NCBI GenBank assembly: GCA_051001975.1
Contig: JBPCMU010000075.1
Coordinates: forward strand, 1-27,849
Length of the DNA stretch: 27,849 nucleotides
Origin: DATAEG01 sp051001975
GTDB lineage: Bacteria; Actinomycetota; Actinomycetes; Mycobacteriales; Jatrophihabitantaceae
Reading direction: 5' to 3'
Each line of letters opens with the position of its first letter. The first letter of the stretch is position 1. The notes under the pieces are model-generated. The model had not been told where the DNA came from. It did no database searches and worked only from the letters and a program-made list of their open reading frames with translations. The position numbers were made by a program, and so were the translations under genes. Shown here piece after piece: positions 21,408-27,849 of this stretch.

Positions 21408-24047
21408 TCAGAGGCCGCGCATCCGGCGAGGGCCGTCGGACCGAGCGGCCGGCGGGGCCACCCGGATCTCGGCCCACAGCGGGAACGCGCCGGAGGCGGC
21501 GGCCACCGCCGTGCCGATCTGCACCTGGGCCACTTCGGGCAACTCATCGGACAGTGTGCTCAACCGCAACGCCAGGTCCTGCAACGCAGCAACGTCCACG
21601 GCCGGTGCGCCGCCGTAGCCGTGCAGCATCGCGGCAGCCCGCGGCCCGTCGATGAGATCCACCGCGTCACTCGTGGTGAGCGGCACCGCGGAGTAGGCCC
21701 GGTCGCCGAGCAGTTCAGTGGCCAGCCCGCCGATCCCGAACGAGACGAGCGCACCGAAGGACCGGTCGTCCTGCACGCCGAACACCGTGTCGATGCCGCG
21801 CGGCGCCATCGCCTGCACCACCGCCCGATCACCTTCGGCCAGGCCCAACTCCGCCCAGGCGTCGGCCAGCGCGTGCTCGTCGCCGAGATGCAATTGGACA
21901 GTGGTGCAGGAGCGCAGCGCCACCGGCCGGCCCAGGGTCACTGCCACCGACTGCGCCTCCCACGGCCCGAGCACTTCGCGTGCGGTGACGGGATGGACGC
22001 CGAACGCGCCGAGCACCGTCTCAACCTCCGCGCCGGACAGCCAGCGCCCGTCCGCGCAGGTGCGCAGGACGTGCTCGACGAGTCGCCGCGCGGGCTCCGC
22101 ATCGACTCCGGGCAACGCCGGGACCACGCCGGGATCGCGACGGCGCCAGGTGGCATGCCGCACCGCCCGTCCGAGCGCCCGCACCGCCCGCTCCGGTGAC
22201 GGGTAGGACGGCACCGATCCCTTACCGGGCAGGTCATCCGACGGCGCCTGCAATGCTGTCGGAACGCCGTCGAAGCCCAGGAAGGTGGACAGCACCGGCT
22301 TCCCGGTCCCGGCAGCCGCGCTGCGCAACACCTCGGCGTACTCGTCACCGGACGTGCGCATCAGCGGTGGCACGAACACCGCGATCAGCGCATCGACATC
22401 GGGATCGGCCAGCGCCTCGGTCAACGCCGCGCCGAACTCCTCCGGCGTTGCATTGACGCCGGTGTCCGTCGACCGGGTGACGGTGAGCCGCTCCGCCCCG
22501 GCCGCCTCGCTGACCAGCACGCCGAGTGCAGCGGAGTTGCCGACGACCGCGAGCCGATCGCCTTCGGGCAACGGCTGCGCGGCAAGCAGCAGGCCGACGT
22601 CGAACATCTCGTCCAGCGTCCCGACCCGGATCACGCCGGACGCTTCGAACAGGGTCTGCACGCTCGACTCCGGGACGTCCACACTCGTGCCGACAAGCCC
22701 GCTGACCACCGCACCGCGCCCCGACTTCACCGCGACGATCGGCTTGCTGCGACCGGTGCGCCTGGCCAAGCGAGCGAACTTGCGCGGGTTGCCGAAGCTC
22801 TCCAGGTAGAGAAGCACGATATCGGTCGCCGGGTCGCCTTCCCAGTACTGCAGCAGGTCGTTGCCGGAGACGTCCGCGCGATTGCCGGCCGAGACGAACG
22901 TCGACAGACCGAGATCGCGACGCACCGCCTCGCCCAGCACCGCGACGCCGAGCGCGCCGGACTGACAGAAGAACCCGACCCGGCCGAGCGGTGGGACCAG
23001 CGGCGCCAGCGACGCGTTCAGCCGCACATCGGATGCGTTGTTCGCGATGCCCAGGCAGTTCGGACCGACCACTCGCATGCCCTGCTCGCGAGCCGCACCG
23101 ACCAGTTCGCGCTGCGCGGCGAGGCCGGCCGCACGGTTATCGGTGCGTTCGCCGAACCCGCCGGAGATGACGACCAGACCGTGCACACCCTTCCGCGCGC
23201 ACTGCGCGACGACATCACCGACCGCGCCGGCCGGCACTGCGATGACGGCGAGATCGACATCGCCCGGAACGTCCAGCACGCTCGGGTAGGCAGCCACGTC
23301 CTCGACGGCCGAGGCCTCGGGGTGGATCGGCAGAATCGTGCCGGTGTAGCCACCGAGCAAGAGGTTGCGCAGCACCGCATTGCCGATCTTCGCCGGGTCC
23401 CGGCTGGCCCCGATCACCGCGACCGACCGCGGCGCGAGCAGCCTGGCGATGGAACGTGCCTCGGCCCGCTGCTCGCGCTCCCGGGCCACTGCCTCAGGAG
23501 GCGCGGTGTCGACGATGGAGAACTCCAGGTGCACGACACCGTGGTCGAGAGAGCGGGACGCCTGGTAGCCGGCGTCGAGGAAGACGCGCACCATTCGGCT
23601 GTTCTCGGCCAGCACCTCGGCGCTGAAGGTGGTGATGCTGCGTTCCCGCGCTGCGGCGGCGAGATGCTCCAGCAACACCGACCCGATGCCGCGGCCCTGA
23701 TCCGCATCCGCGACGACGAACGCCACCTCGGCTTCGGTCGGCTTGTCGGGGTCGGCCTCGTACCGGCCGACGCCGATGATCTCGCCGCGATGCAGGACGA
23801 TGAACGCCATCCGGGTGACGAAGTCGACGGTGACGAATCGCAGCAGGTCGCGCTCCGGAATGCGCGGGTAGGCGCTGAAATACCGCAGGTAGCGGGTGCG
23901 CTGCGAGAGCCTGCCGTGAAAGGCAACGAGCGCGTCGGCATCGTCCGGTCGGATCGGGCGCAACCGCACCGTGCCGCCGTCCGCGACGACCACATCGGCC
24001 TCCCACTGCCGCGGGTACACCGGCAGGCCCGCCACGTCGTCAGCCAT
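21408..24047 (-). CDS. Pat-like protein lysine acetyltransferase: N-terminal GNAT fused to acyl-CoA synthetase-like domains
   Basis: The 879-residue fusion starts with a GNAT domain (about 25-180) with acetyl-CoA loop DQGRGIGS at 116-123. Residues 200-500 form the CoA-binding and succinyl-CoA-ligase-like domains of NDP-forming acyl-CoA synthetases (SVAVIGASRDPAKIGN, GPNCLGIAN, CQSGALG). Residues 650-879 are the ATP-grasp part. The loop that normally carries the catalytic His (SHTG-type) reads SGRGAVVSGLVGTSVDVPE here and has no His, so ligase activity is probably lost. In enterobacterial Pat/PatZ the same domain is also catalytically dead and acts in regulation. The domain order (GNAT first) is the reverse of PatZ and typical of actinobacterial type. 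It likely acetylates metabolic enzymes such as acetyl-CoA synthetase. It lies 5 bp downstream of acuC. Confidence 0.85.
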   Translation of the reverse strand: MADDVAGLPVYPRQWEADVVVADGGTVRLRPIRPDDADALVAFHGRLSQRTRYLRYFSAYPRIPERDLLRFVTVDFVTRMAFIVLHRGEIIGVGRYEADPDKPTEAEVAFVVADADQGRGIGSVLLEHLAAAARERSITTFSAEVLAENSRMVRVFLDAGYQASRSLDHGVVHLEFSIVDTAPPEAVAREREQRAEARSIARLLAPRSVAVIGASRDPAKIGNAVLRNLLLGGYTGTILPIHPEASAVEDVAAYPSVLDVPGDVDLAVIAVPAGAVGDVVAQCARKGVHGLVVISGGFGERTDNRAAGLAAQRELVGAAREQGMRVVGPNCLGIANNASDVRLNASLAPLVPPLGRVGFFCQSGALGVAVLGEAVRRDLGLSTFVSAGNRADVSGNDLLQYWEGDPATDIVLLYLESFGNPRKFARLARRTGRSKPIVAVKSGRGAVVSGLVGTSVDVPESSVQTLFEASGVIRVGTLDEMFDVGLLLAAQPLPEGDRLAVVGNSAALGVLVSEAAGAERLTVTRSTDTGVNATPEEFGAALTEALADPDVDALIAVFVPPLMRTSGDEYAEVLRSAAAGTGKPVLSTFLGFDGVPTALQAPSDDLPGKGSVPSYPSPERAVRALGRAVRHATWRRRDPGVVPALPGVDAEPARRLVEHVLRTCADGRWLSGAEVETVLGAFGVHPVTAREVLGPWEAQSVAVTLGRPVALRSCTTVQLHLGDEHALADAWAELGLAEGDRAVVQAMAPRGIDTVFGVQDDRSFGALVSFGIGGLATELLGDRAYSAVPLTTSDAVDLIDGPRAAAMLHGYGGAPAVDVAALQDLALRLSTLSDELPEVAQVQIGTAVAAASGAFPLWAEIRVAPPAARSDGPRRMRGL

Positions 24048-24052
24048 CGCGG

Positions 24053-25225
24053 TCAGTCCCGTGGGTCGTCAGGGTCGAGGCCGAGCAGCGGGTACGCGGC
24101 GTCCCGGGTGGCGGCGATGGCGCGGTCCAACCACGATTCGCCGCCGGGCTCCCAAGGCTGCGGTGCGGGCGCCCGGCCCTCGCCGATCGTCTCCGGCAAC
24201 GGCATCGTCATGCCGGCAGCGACGACGCGGCTGCGCCAACTCTGCGGGATCGGCGTGCTTGGCGCCAGCGGTGCGCCGGTGGCCTGCGCAATCAATGACG
24301 TCCACGACCTCGGCACACAGCGCACCACGCCGTATCCCCCACCGCCGACGGCCAGCCACTTTCCACCGGCTACTTCGTGCGCCAGGTCGTGCAGCAACCG
24401 GTACGCCGCGGCCTGCCCGTCCACGGTGAGCGCAAGATCTGCCAGCGGGTCCTCGTGATGAGTGTCGCAACCACACTGCGTCACGAGGATGTCCGGCGCG
24501 AACGCCTTCACCGCGCCGGGCACCACGGCGCCGAATGCACGCAGCCAGCCGTCGTCGGCGGTGCCCGGCGGCAGCGCAACGTTGAGTGCAGTGCCGCCGG
24601 CATCGCCTTCGCCCACCTCGGTAGGCAGTCCGGTGCCGGGGAACAGCGTCGCCGGATGCTGATGCAGGCTAATCGTGAGCACCCGCGGGTCGTCGTAGAA
24701 CGCGTCCTGCACACCGTCTCCGTGGTGCACATCGATGTCGACGTACGCGACCCGCTCTGCACCAGCAGCGAGCAACGAGCGGATCGCGATGACGACGTCG
24801 TTGACCACGCAGAAGCCGGACGCCGCATCGGGCATGGCGTGATGCAAACCCCCTGCGATGTTCACCGCATGCAGGCTGCTGCCGCTCCACACCTGCTGCG
24901 CGGCCAGCCTCGAGCCACCGGCGATCAGCGCGCCGACGTCGTACATACCGGCGAACACCGGATCGTCGGAGGTGCCGAGTCCGTGACCCTCATAGCCAGG
25001 ATCGGTCGACGCCTGCTGCAGTGCGTCGAGGTAGCCGCCGGTGTGCGCGGTGCGCAACTGCTCGCGGGTCGCAGCAACCGGTTGCAGCACGGTGACTCGA
25101 TCCAGCACGCCGAGGTCGCGGGCCAACCGGATCGTCAGGTCCAACCGGACCGGGTGCATCGGGTGATCGCCGAAGTCGTAGGCGAGGTACTGCTCGTCCC
25201 ACACCACCGCGACCGGACACTCCAT
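24053..25225 (-). CDS. acuC: AcuC-like protein deacetylase (histone deacetylase family)
   Basis: The 390-residue protein is a zinc-dependent class I/II HDAC-type deacetylase. The zinc ligands are Asp165 and His167 in YVDIDVHHGDG and Asp254 in QCGCDTHHEDPL. The catalytic His pair is His128-His129 in IAGGLHHAMP, and the active-site Tyr298 lies in GGGGYG. All catalytic residues are present, so it should be active. It should remove acetyl groups from enzyme lysines, the opposite of the acetyltransferase encoded 5 bp downstream. The AcuC family is known for reactivating acetyl-CoA synthetase. The ATG at 25225 begins the usual VWDEQYLAYDFGDHPMHPVR N-terminus. It follows the DivIVA-like gene by 23 bp and is probably in the same transcript as cbs. 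Confidence 0.9.
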   Translation of the reverse strand: MECPVAVVWDEQYLAYDFGDHPMHPVRLDLTIRLARDLGVLDRVTVLQPVAATREQLRTAHTGGYLDALQQASTDPGYEGHGLGTSDDPVFAGMYDVGALIAGGSRLAAQQVWSGSSLHAVNIAGGLHHAMPDAASGFCVVNDVVIAIRSLLAAGAERVAYVDIDVHHGDGVQDAFYDDPRVLTISLHQHPATLFPGTGLPTEVGEGDAGGTALNVALPPGTADDGWLRAFGAVVPGAVKAFAPDILVTQCGCDTHHEDPLADLALTVDGQAAAYRLLHDLAHEVAGGKWLAVGGGGYGVVRCVPRSWTSLIAQATGAPLAPSTPIPQSWRSRVVAAGMTMPLPETIGEGRAPAPQPWEPGGESWLDRAIAATRDAAYPLLGLDPDDPRD

Positions 25226-25248
25226 CCCCGAACGGTACCGAGAACCGC

Positions 25249-25911
25249 TCAGCGGCCGGCGAGGTTGGTCTGGACCCGGGCCAGCCAGGTGTCGACGTCA
25301 GCAGTGCGGTAGCCGGGTCGGGCGTGGCCGAGCAAGCTCGTCGCAAACTCGGACGTGGTGAGCAACGGCTCGGCCAGGGGCAGTTGGGCACCGACCCGGT
25401 CGACCAGCGCATCGACCTGCGTGACGGCGTACCCGCTCCGCAGCCGACCGGACGAGGCGAAGCGCTGCCCCGGTGGGCTGCTCATCACCGCCACCAGTCC
25501 CATCGCCTGTGTCGCGGTGGGACTGCCCCACCAGCCGTTCGGCGCCGGCGGTGCGCTCGGCGTCGCGAGGGGTCCGGGAGGAGCCGGAGCAGCCGGAGCA
25601 CCGGCCGTCACCCGCCCGGCGTGGTTATCCTCCGGCAGCACCGATTGTGCGGCGGGCGCAGCCAACCTGCGCGCGGCTTCTTCGGCCGCCTCGTCCAGGA
25701 ATTCGTCAACTTGCTGCATCTCGTAAGCGGCCCGGCCCCGTCTGTTGCTGAAGCGCCGGTCACTGATCAGCTCGGCGAGCCCGGTATTCGGTCGAGGCGC
25801 GCCGAATTCATCCTTGAGCATGTCGACGAACCGGTCGACCTCCTGCGCGTCATAGCCCGCCTGAAGGGCCGGCGGCGAGGCGAATCTGACCGGATCGAGG
25901 TCGAACGGCAT
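25249..25911 (-). CDS. Protein with four DivIVA-type repeat units
   Basis: The 220-residue protein contains four short units of the DivIVA-domain type, each with a GY(x)nVD core: LQAGYDAQEVDRFVDMLK, RAAYEMQQVDEFLDEA, LRSGYAVTQVDALVDRV and ARPGYRTADVDTWLARV. They are arranged in two pairs separated by a Pro/Ala-rich linker (about residues 96-128). No membrane helix or signal peptide is present. DivIVA/Wag31 proteins scaffold polar growth in actinobacteria, but this protein is short and lacks the long coiled coil, so it may be an adaptor or interact with DivIVA. The unit count was judged by eye. It starts 7 bp after the cbs stop and precedes acuC, so it is likely co-transcribed with metabolic genes. 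Confidence 0.7.
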   Translation of the reverse strand: MPFDLDPVRFASPPALQAGYDAQEVDRFVDMLKDEFGAPRPNTGLAELISDRRFSNRRGRAAYEMQQVDEFLDEAAEEAARRLAAPAAQSVLPEDNHAGRVTAGAPAAPAPPGPLATPSAPPAPNGWWGSPTATQAMGLVAVMSSPPGQRFASSGRLRSGYAVTQVDALVDRVGAQLPLAEPLLTTSEFATSLLGHARPGYRTADVDTWLARVQTNLAGR

Positions 25912-25918
25912 CGTTCGG

Positions 25919-27295
25919 TCAGCCGATGGCCAGGTGGCCCAGCAGGTCCTGCCGGGTCAGCACGCCGGCCGGCTTGCCATCGACGTGCACCAGCAGCGCG
26001 TCGGCTCCCTCGAGTTCATGCACCGCCGCGGACACCGGTTCCCCGGAGCCGATGATCGGCAGCGGCGCGGACATGTGCGGCTCGATCGCGTCGGCCAGCG
26101 ATGCGTGTCCGGTGAAGAGCGCGTCGAGCAAAGCCTTCTCCTCGACCGACCCGACTACCTCGCCCGCGGTCACTGGAGGCTCGGCCTTGACGACCGGCAT
26201 CTGCGACACCCCGTACTCGCGCAGGATGTCGATCGCCTCGCGGATGGTCTCGTTCGGATGCGCGTGCACGAGCTGCGGCGTCGCTTCGGACTTTGCCCGC
26301 AGGATGTCCCCGACCGTCACCTCACCCTCACTGGACAGGAAGCCGTAGTCGCGCATCCACTCGTCGGAGAAGATCTTCGACATGTAACCGCGCCCGCCGT
26401 CCGGCAGGAGCACCACGATCACGTCGTCCGGTCCGGCCGACTTGGCCACGTGCAGTGCCGCTGCGACGGCCATCCCGCACGAACCACCCACCAGCAGTCC
26501 CTCCTCCCGCGCCAGCTGACGGGTGACGTGGAAGGACTGGGCATCGCTCACCGCGACGATCTCGTCGCAGACGGAGCGGTCGTAGGTCTCCGGCCAGAAG
26601 TCCTCGCCGACACCCTCGACGAGGTAGGGGCGCCCGGTGCCACCGGAGTACACGGAGCCTTCCGGGTCGGCGCCGATCACCTTGACCGCGCCGCCCGACA
26701 CCTCCTTCAGGTACCGGCCAGCGCCGCTGATCGTGCCGCCGGTGCCAACGCCGGCGACGAAGTGCGTCACCTTGCCCTCGGTCTGCTCCCACACCTCAGG
26801 CCCGGTTGTCTCGTAATGCGACAGCGGGTTGTTCTCGTTCGCGTACTGGTTGGGCTTCCAACCACCCGGCCGCTCCGCCGCGAGTCGGTCGCTGACCGAG
26901 TAGTAGGAGCGCGGATCCTCCGGCGCCACTGCTGTGGGGCAGACGACCACCTCGGCGCCGTAGGCCCGCAGCGTGTTGATCTTGTCGGTGCTCACCTTGT
27001 CGGGGCAGACGAAGACGCAGGAGTAGCCGCGGCGTTGCGCGACCAGCGCCAACCCGATGCCGGTGTTTCCCGATGTCGGTTCGACGATGGTGCCGCCCGG
27101 TGGCAGTTCGCCGGATTTCTCCGCGGCATCGACCATCCGGACCGCGATGCGGTCCTTGACCGACCCGCCGGGGTTGAAGTATTCGACCTTGGCCAGGACG
27201 GTCGGGCCTGGGTTGGGCAGGCCGGAGGTGACAGAGGAGAGCTTGACCAGCGGGGTGTTGCCGATCAGCTCGAGGAGCGATTCGTAGTACGCCAT
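25919..27295 (-). CDS. cbs: Cystathionine beta-synthase
   Basis: The 458-residue enzyme condenses serine (or O-acetylserine) with homocysteine. The PLP lysine is Lys47 in YFNPGGSVKDRIA, the substrate loop is VEPTSGNTGIG, and the phosphate-binding glycines are in GVGTGGTISGAG. A C-terminal pair of CBS domains (about 335-458, VTVGDILRAKSEATPQLV and PVSAAVHELEGADALLVHV) provides possible nucleotide or SAM-type control. The ATG at 27295 starts the classical MAYYESLLELIGNTPLVKL; the frame extends upstream to 27370 but without family similarity. As first gene of a run of four closely spaced minus-strand genes it likely drives their transcription. Together with metB it can form a reverse transsulfuration path. 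Confidence 0.92.
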   Translation of the reverse strand: MAYYESLLELIGNTPLVKLSSVTSGLPNPGPTVLAKVEYFNPGGSVKDRIAVRMVDAAEKSGELPPGGTIVEPTSGNTGIGLALVAQRRGYSCVFVCPDKVSTDKINTLRAYGAEVVVCPTAVAPEDPRSYYSVSDRLAAERPGGWKPNQYANENNPLSHYETTGPEVWEQTEGKVTHFVAGVGTGGTISGAGRYLKEVSGGAVKVIGADPEGSVYSGGTGRPYLVEGVGEDFWPETYDRSVCDEIVAVSDAQSFHVTRQLAREEGLLVGGSCGMAVAAALHVAKSAGPDDVIVVLLPDGGRGYMSKIFSDEWMRDYGFLSSEGEVTVGDILRAKSEATPQLVHAHPNETIREAIDILREYGVSQMPVVKAEPPVTAGEVVGSVEEKALLDALFTGHASLADAIEPHMSAPLPIIGSGEPVSAAVHELEGADALLVHVDGKPAGVLTRQDLLGHLAIG

Positions 27296-27378
27296 GCCCG
27301 GAAGGCTAACGCTGCGAGGTAGGCAGCGCGCTGCGCTCGCAATCGGCAGGTGTCGCCGGGTGCCCGGCACTGCTTGTT

Positions 27379-27562
27379 GGTGGTCCGGTTTAGTGCGGCA
27401 GCGATGGACCGGCGAGTGCTTGGTTCGCGGTCGGGCGACGGTTCCTCGGTGGTGCTGTTTCGTGCGGCAGCGACGGACCGGCGGGTGCTTGGTTTCGCGG
27501 TCGGGCGACGGTCTCTCGGTGGTGCTGTCTACTGCGACAGCGACGGATGCGTGGACGCTTGC
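27379..27562. repeat. Tandem repeat, 69-70 bp unit, about 2.6 copies
   Basis: Units begin GGTGGT at 27379, 27448 and 27518 (lengths 69, 70 and a partial of about 45). The first two are strongly similar, sharing GTGCGGCAGCGA, GTGCTTGGTT and CGCGGTCGGGCGACGGT. The third is more diverged. The one-base length difference shows it is not selected as coding sequence. Confidence 0.75.
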
Positions 27563-27696
27563 TTTTTCGTTGTGGGGTGGGGGTTCTTGGTCGGTTGGTC
27601 GCGCTCGGTGGGAGTTCGCCGGTTGGCCTTGTGAGATATGGCGAAAGTCTTTCGATTCGTGCCTGTGGATAGCCCGAAATTGTCGGTGCCAGACCG

Positions 27697-27702
27697 TAAA
27701 AT
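27697..27702 (+). promoter_or_regulatory. Candidate -10 element for a leaderless start
   Basis: TAAAAT matches the actinobacterial TANNNT -10 well and ends 7 bases before the ATG at 27710, so transcription would begin at or next to the start codon. There is no Shine-Dalgarno before this ATG, consistent with a leaderless mRNA. No good -35 was identified. Confidence 0.45.
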
Positions 27703-27709
27703 TGGTGGC

Positions 27710-27849
27710 ATGGACGACGGGAAATCAGACCGGGACAGCGAGGTTACTGTGCCGTCGCCGTTCGAGGTGTTGATGCACCCGGACGAGTCACTCGCAGCCC
27801 TGGCGCAGGTGGCTCCGTCGACTGATTCGGTTCATGCGGCGTGCTTCGC
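27710..27849 (+). CDS. 5' end of an unidentified protein (truncated by window)
   Basis: The frame is open from ATG 27710 to the window edge (46 codons). It reads MDDGKSDRDSEVTVPSPFEV with MHPDESLAALAQVAPSTD following, with plausible codon use and an acidic start. I do not recognise a domain in so short a piece. Repetitive DNA upstream followed by a leaderless ATG reminds me of actinobacterial DUF222/HNH (13E12-type) genes, but this is only an impression. Confidence 0.5.
   Translation, partial: MDDGKSDRDSEVTVPSPFEVLMHPDESLAALAQVAPSTDSVHAACF

Larger units (their letters stand above)
27296..27709. other. Non-coding stretch between divergent cbs and the right-edge gene
   Basis: No convincing gene is present. 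Open frames here are arginine/tryptophan-rich and look like translated repeat. The stretch contains a 69-70 bp tandem repeat (27379-27562), a TTTTT run (27563-27567), and a TAAAAT -10 hexamer just before the right-edge gene. It must also contain the cbs promoter reading leftward, which I could not place. Confidence 0.5.

Noticed and set aside
20362..21618. 418-codon plus-strand frame opposite metB
   Set aside because: Shadow of metB; it also reads through the 24-bp-arm hairpin, which is not expected of a real gene.
25934..27322. 462-codon open frame on the plus strand opposite cbs
   Set aside because: Antisense shadow of cbs; no motifs, and composition typical of reverse-complemented high-G+C codons.
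27379..27562. CRISPR array
   Set aside because: Units are contiguous 69-70 bp tandem copies without unique spacers, and no cas genes are present.

Overview
The window is high-G+C DNA from an actinomycete-type bacterium. The evidence is GTG starts, 4-nt stop/start overlaps, and gene families typical of Actinomycetota: a mycobacterial-style Sdh1 succinate dehydrogenase operon, a SigE-family sigma factor, an N-terminal-GNAT Pat acetyltransferase, DivIVA-domain proteins and a Cbs/MetB transsulfuration pair. I cannot name the genus from sequence alone.

Region 1 (1-8346) is an accessory island starting at the 3' end of a glutamine synthetase gene. It holds an AAA+ ATPase overlapping a cytoplasmic subtilisin-like (S8) protease. 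This pair is bracketed by two diverged copies of one direct repeat; the left copy begins at the last codon of glnA. Each repeat carries a small minus-strand gene on a conserved ribosome-binding site. The right copy is an intact 119-residue Cys-rich (probable zinc-ribbon) protein; the left copy has an in-frame 303-bp deletion leaving 18 codons. An HNH nuclease gene, a decapitated tyrosine integrase and a complete IS3-family element follow. The two sampled 60-base lines are 53% G+C in the ATPase gene and 73% in the sdh operon, consistent with acquisition. The ATPase/protease pair inside the repeats is the best candidate for an undescribed system; its function is inferred, not shown.

Region 2 (8353-13049) is regulatory. 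A three-gene plus-strand operon encodes two receiver-only response regulators and a membrane PAS histidine kinase. Convergent to it lie an ECF sigma factor and its translationally coupled membrane partner, which appears broken by one missing base.

Region 3 (13282-17176) is the succinate dehydrogenase operon: small protein, membrane anchor, flavoprotein and iron-sulfur subunit. A 30-codon micro-ORF lies between sdhA and sdhB, overlapping both by ATGA and with its own Shine-Dalgarno.

Region 4 (17182-20079) has a secreted glycerophosphodiesterase-like lipoprotein and a SigE-family sigma factor with a membrane-anchored partner.

Region 5 (20137-27295) is a run of minus-strand genes: cbs, a four-repeat DivIVA-like protein, acuC (deacetylase), pat (acetyltransferase) and metB. 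The first four are separated by only 5-23 bp. They join transsulfuration with a writer/eraser pair for lysine acetylation. A near-perfect 24-bp-arm hairpin separates pat from metB. The window ends with tandem 69-70 bp repeats and the first 46 codons of a possibly leaderless plus-strand gene.
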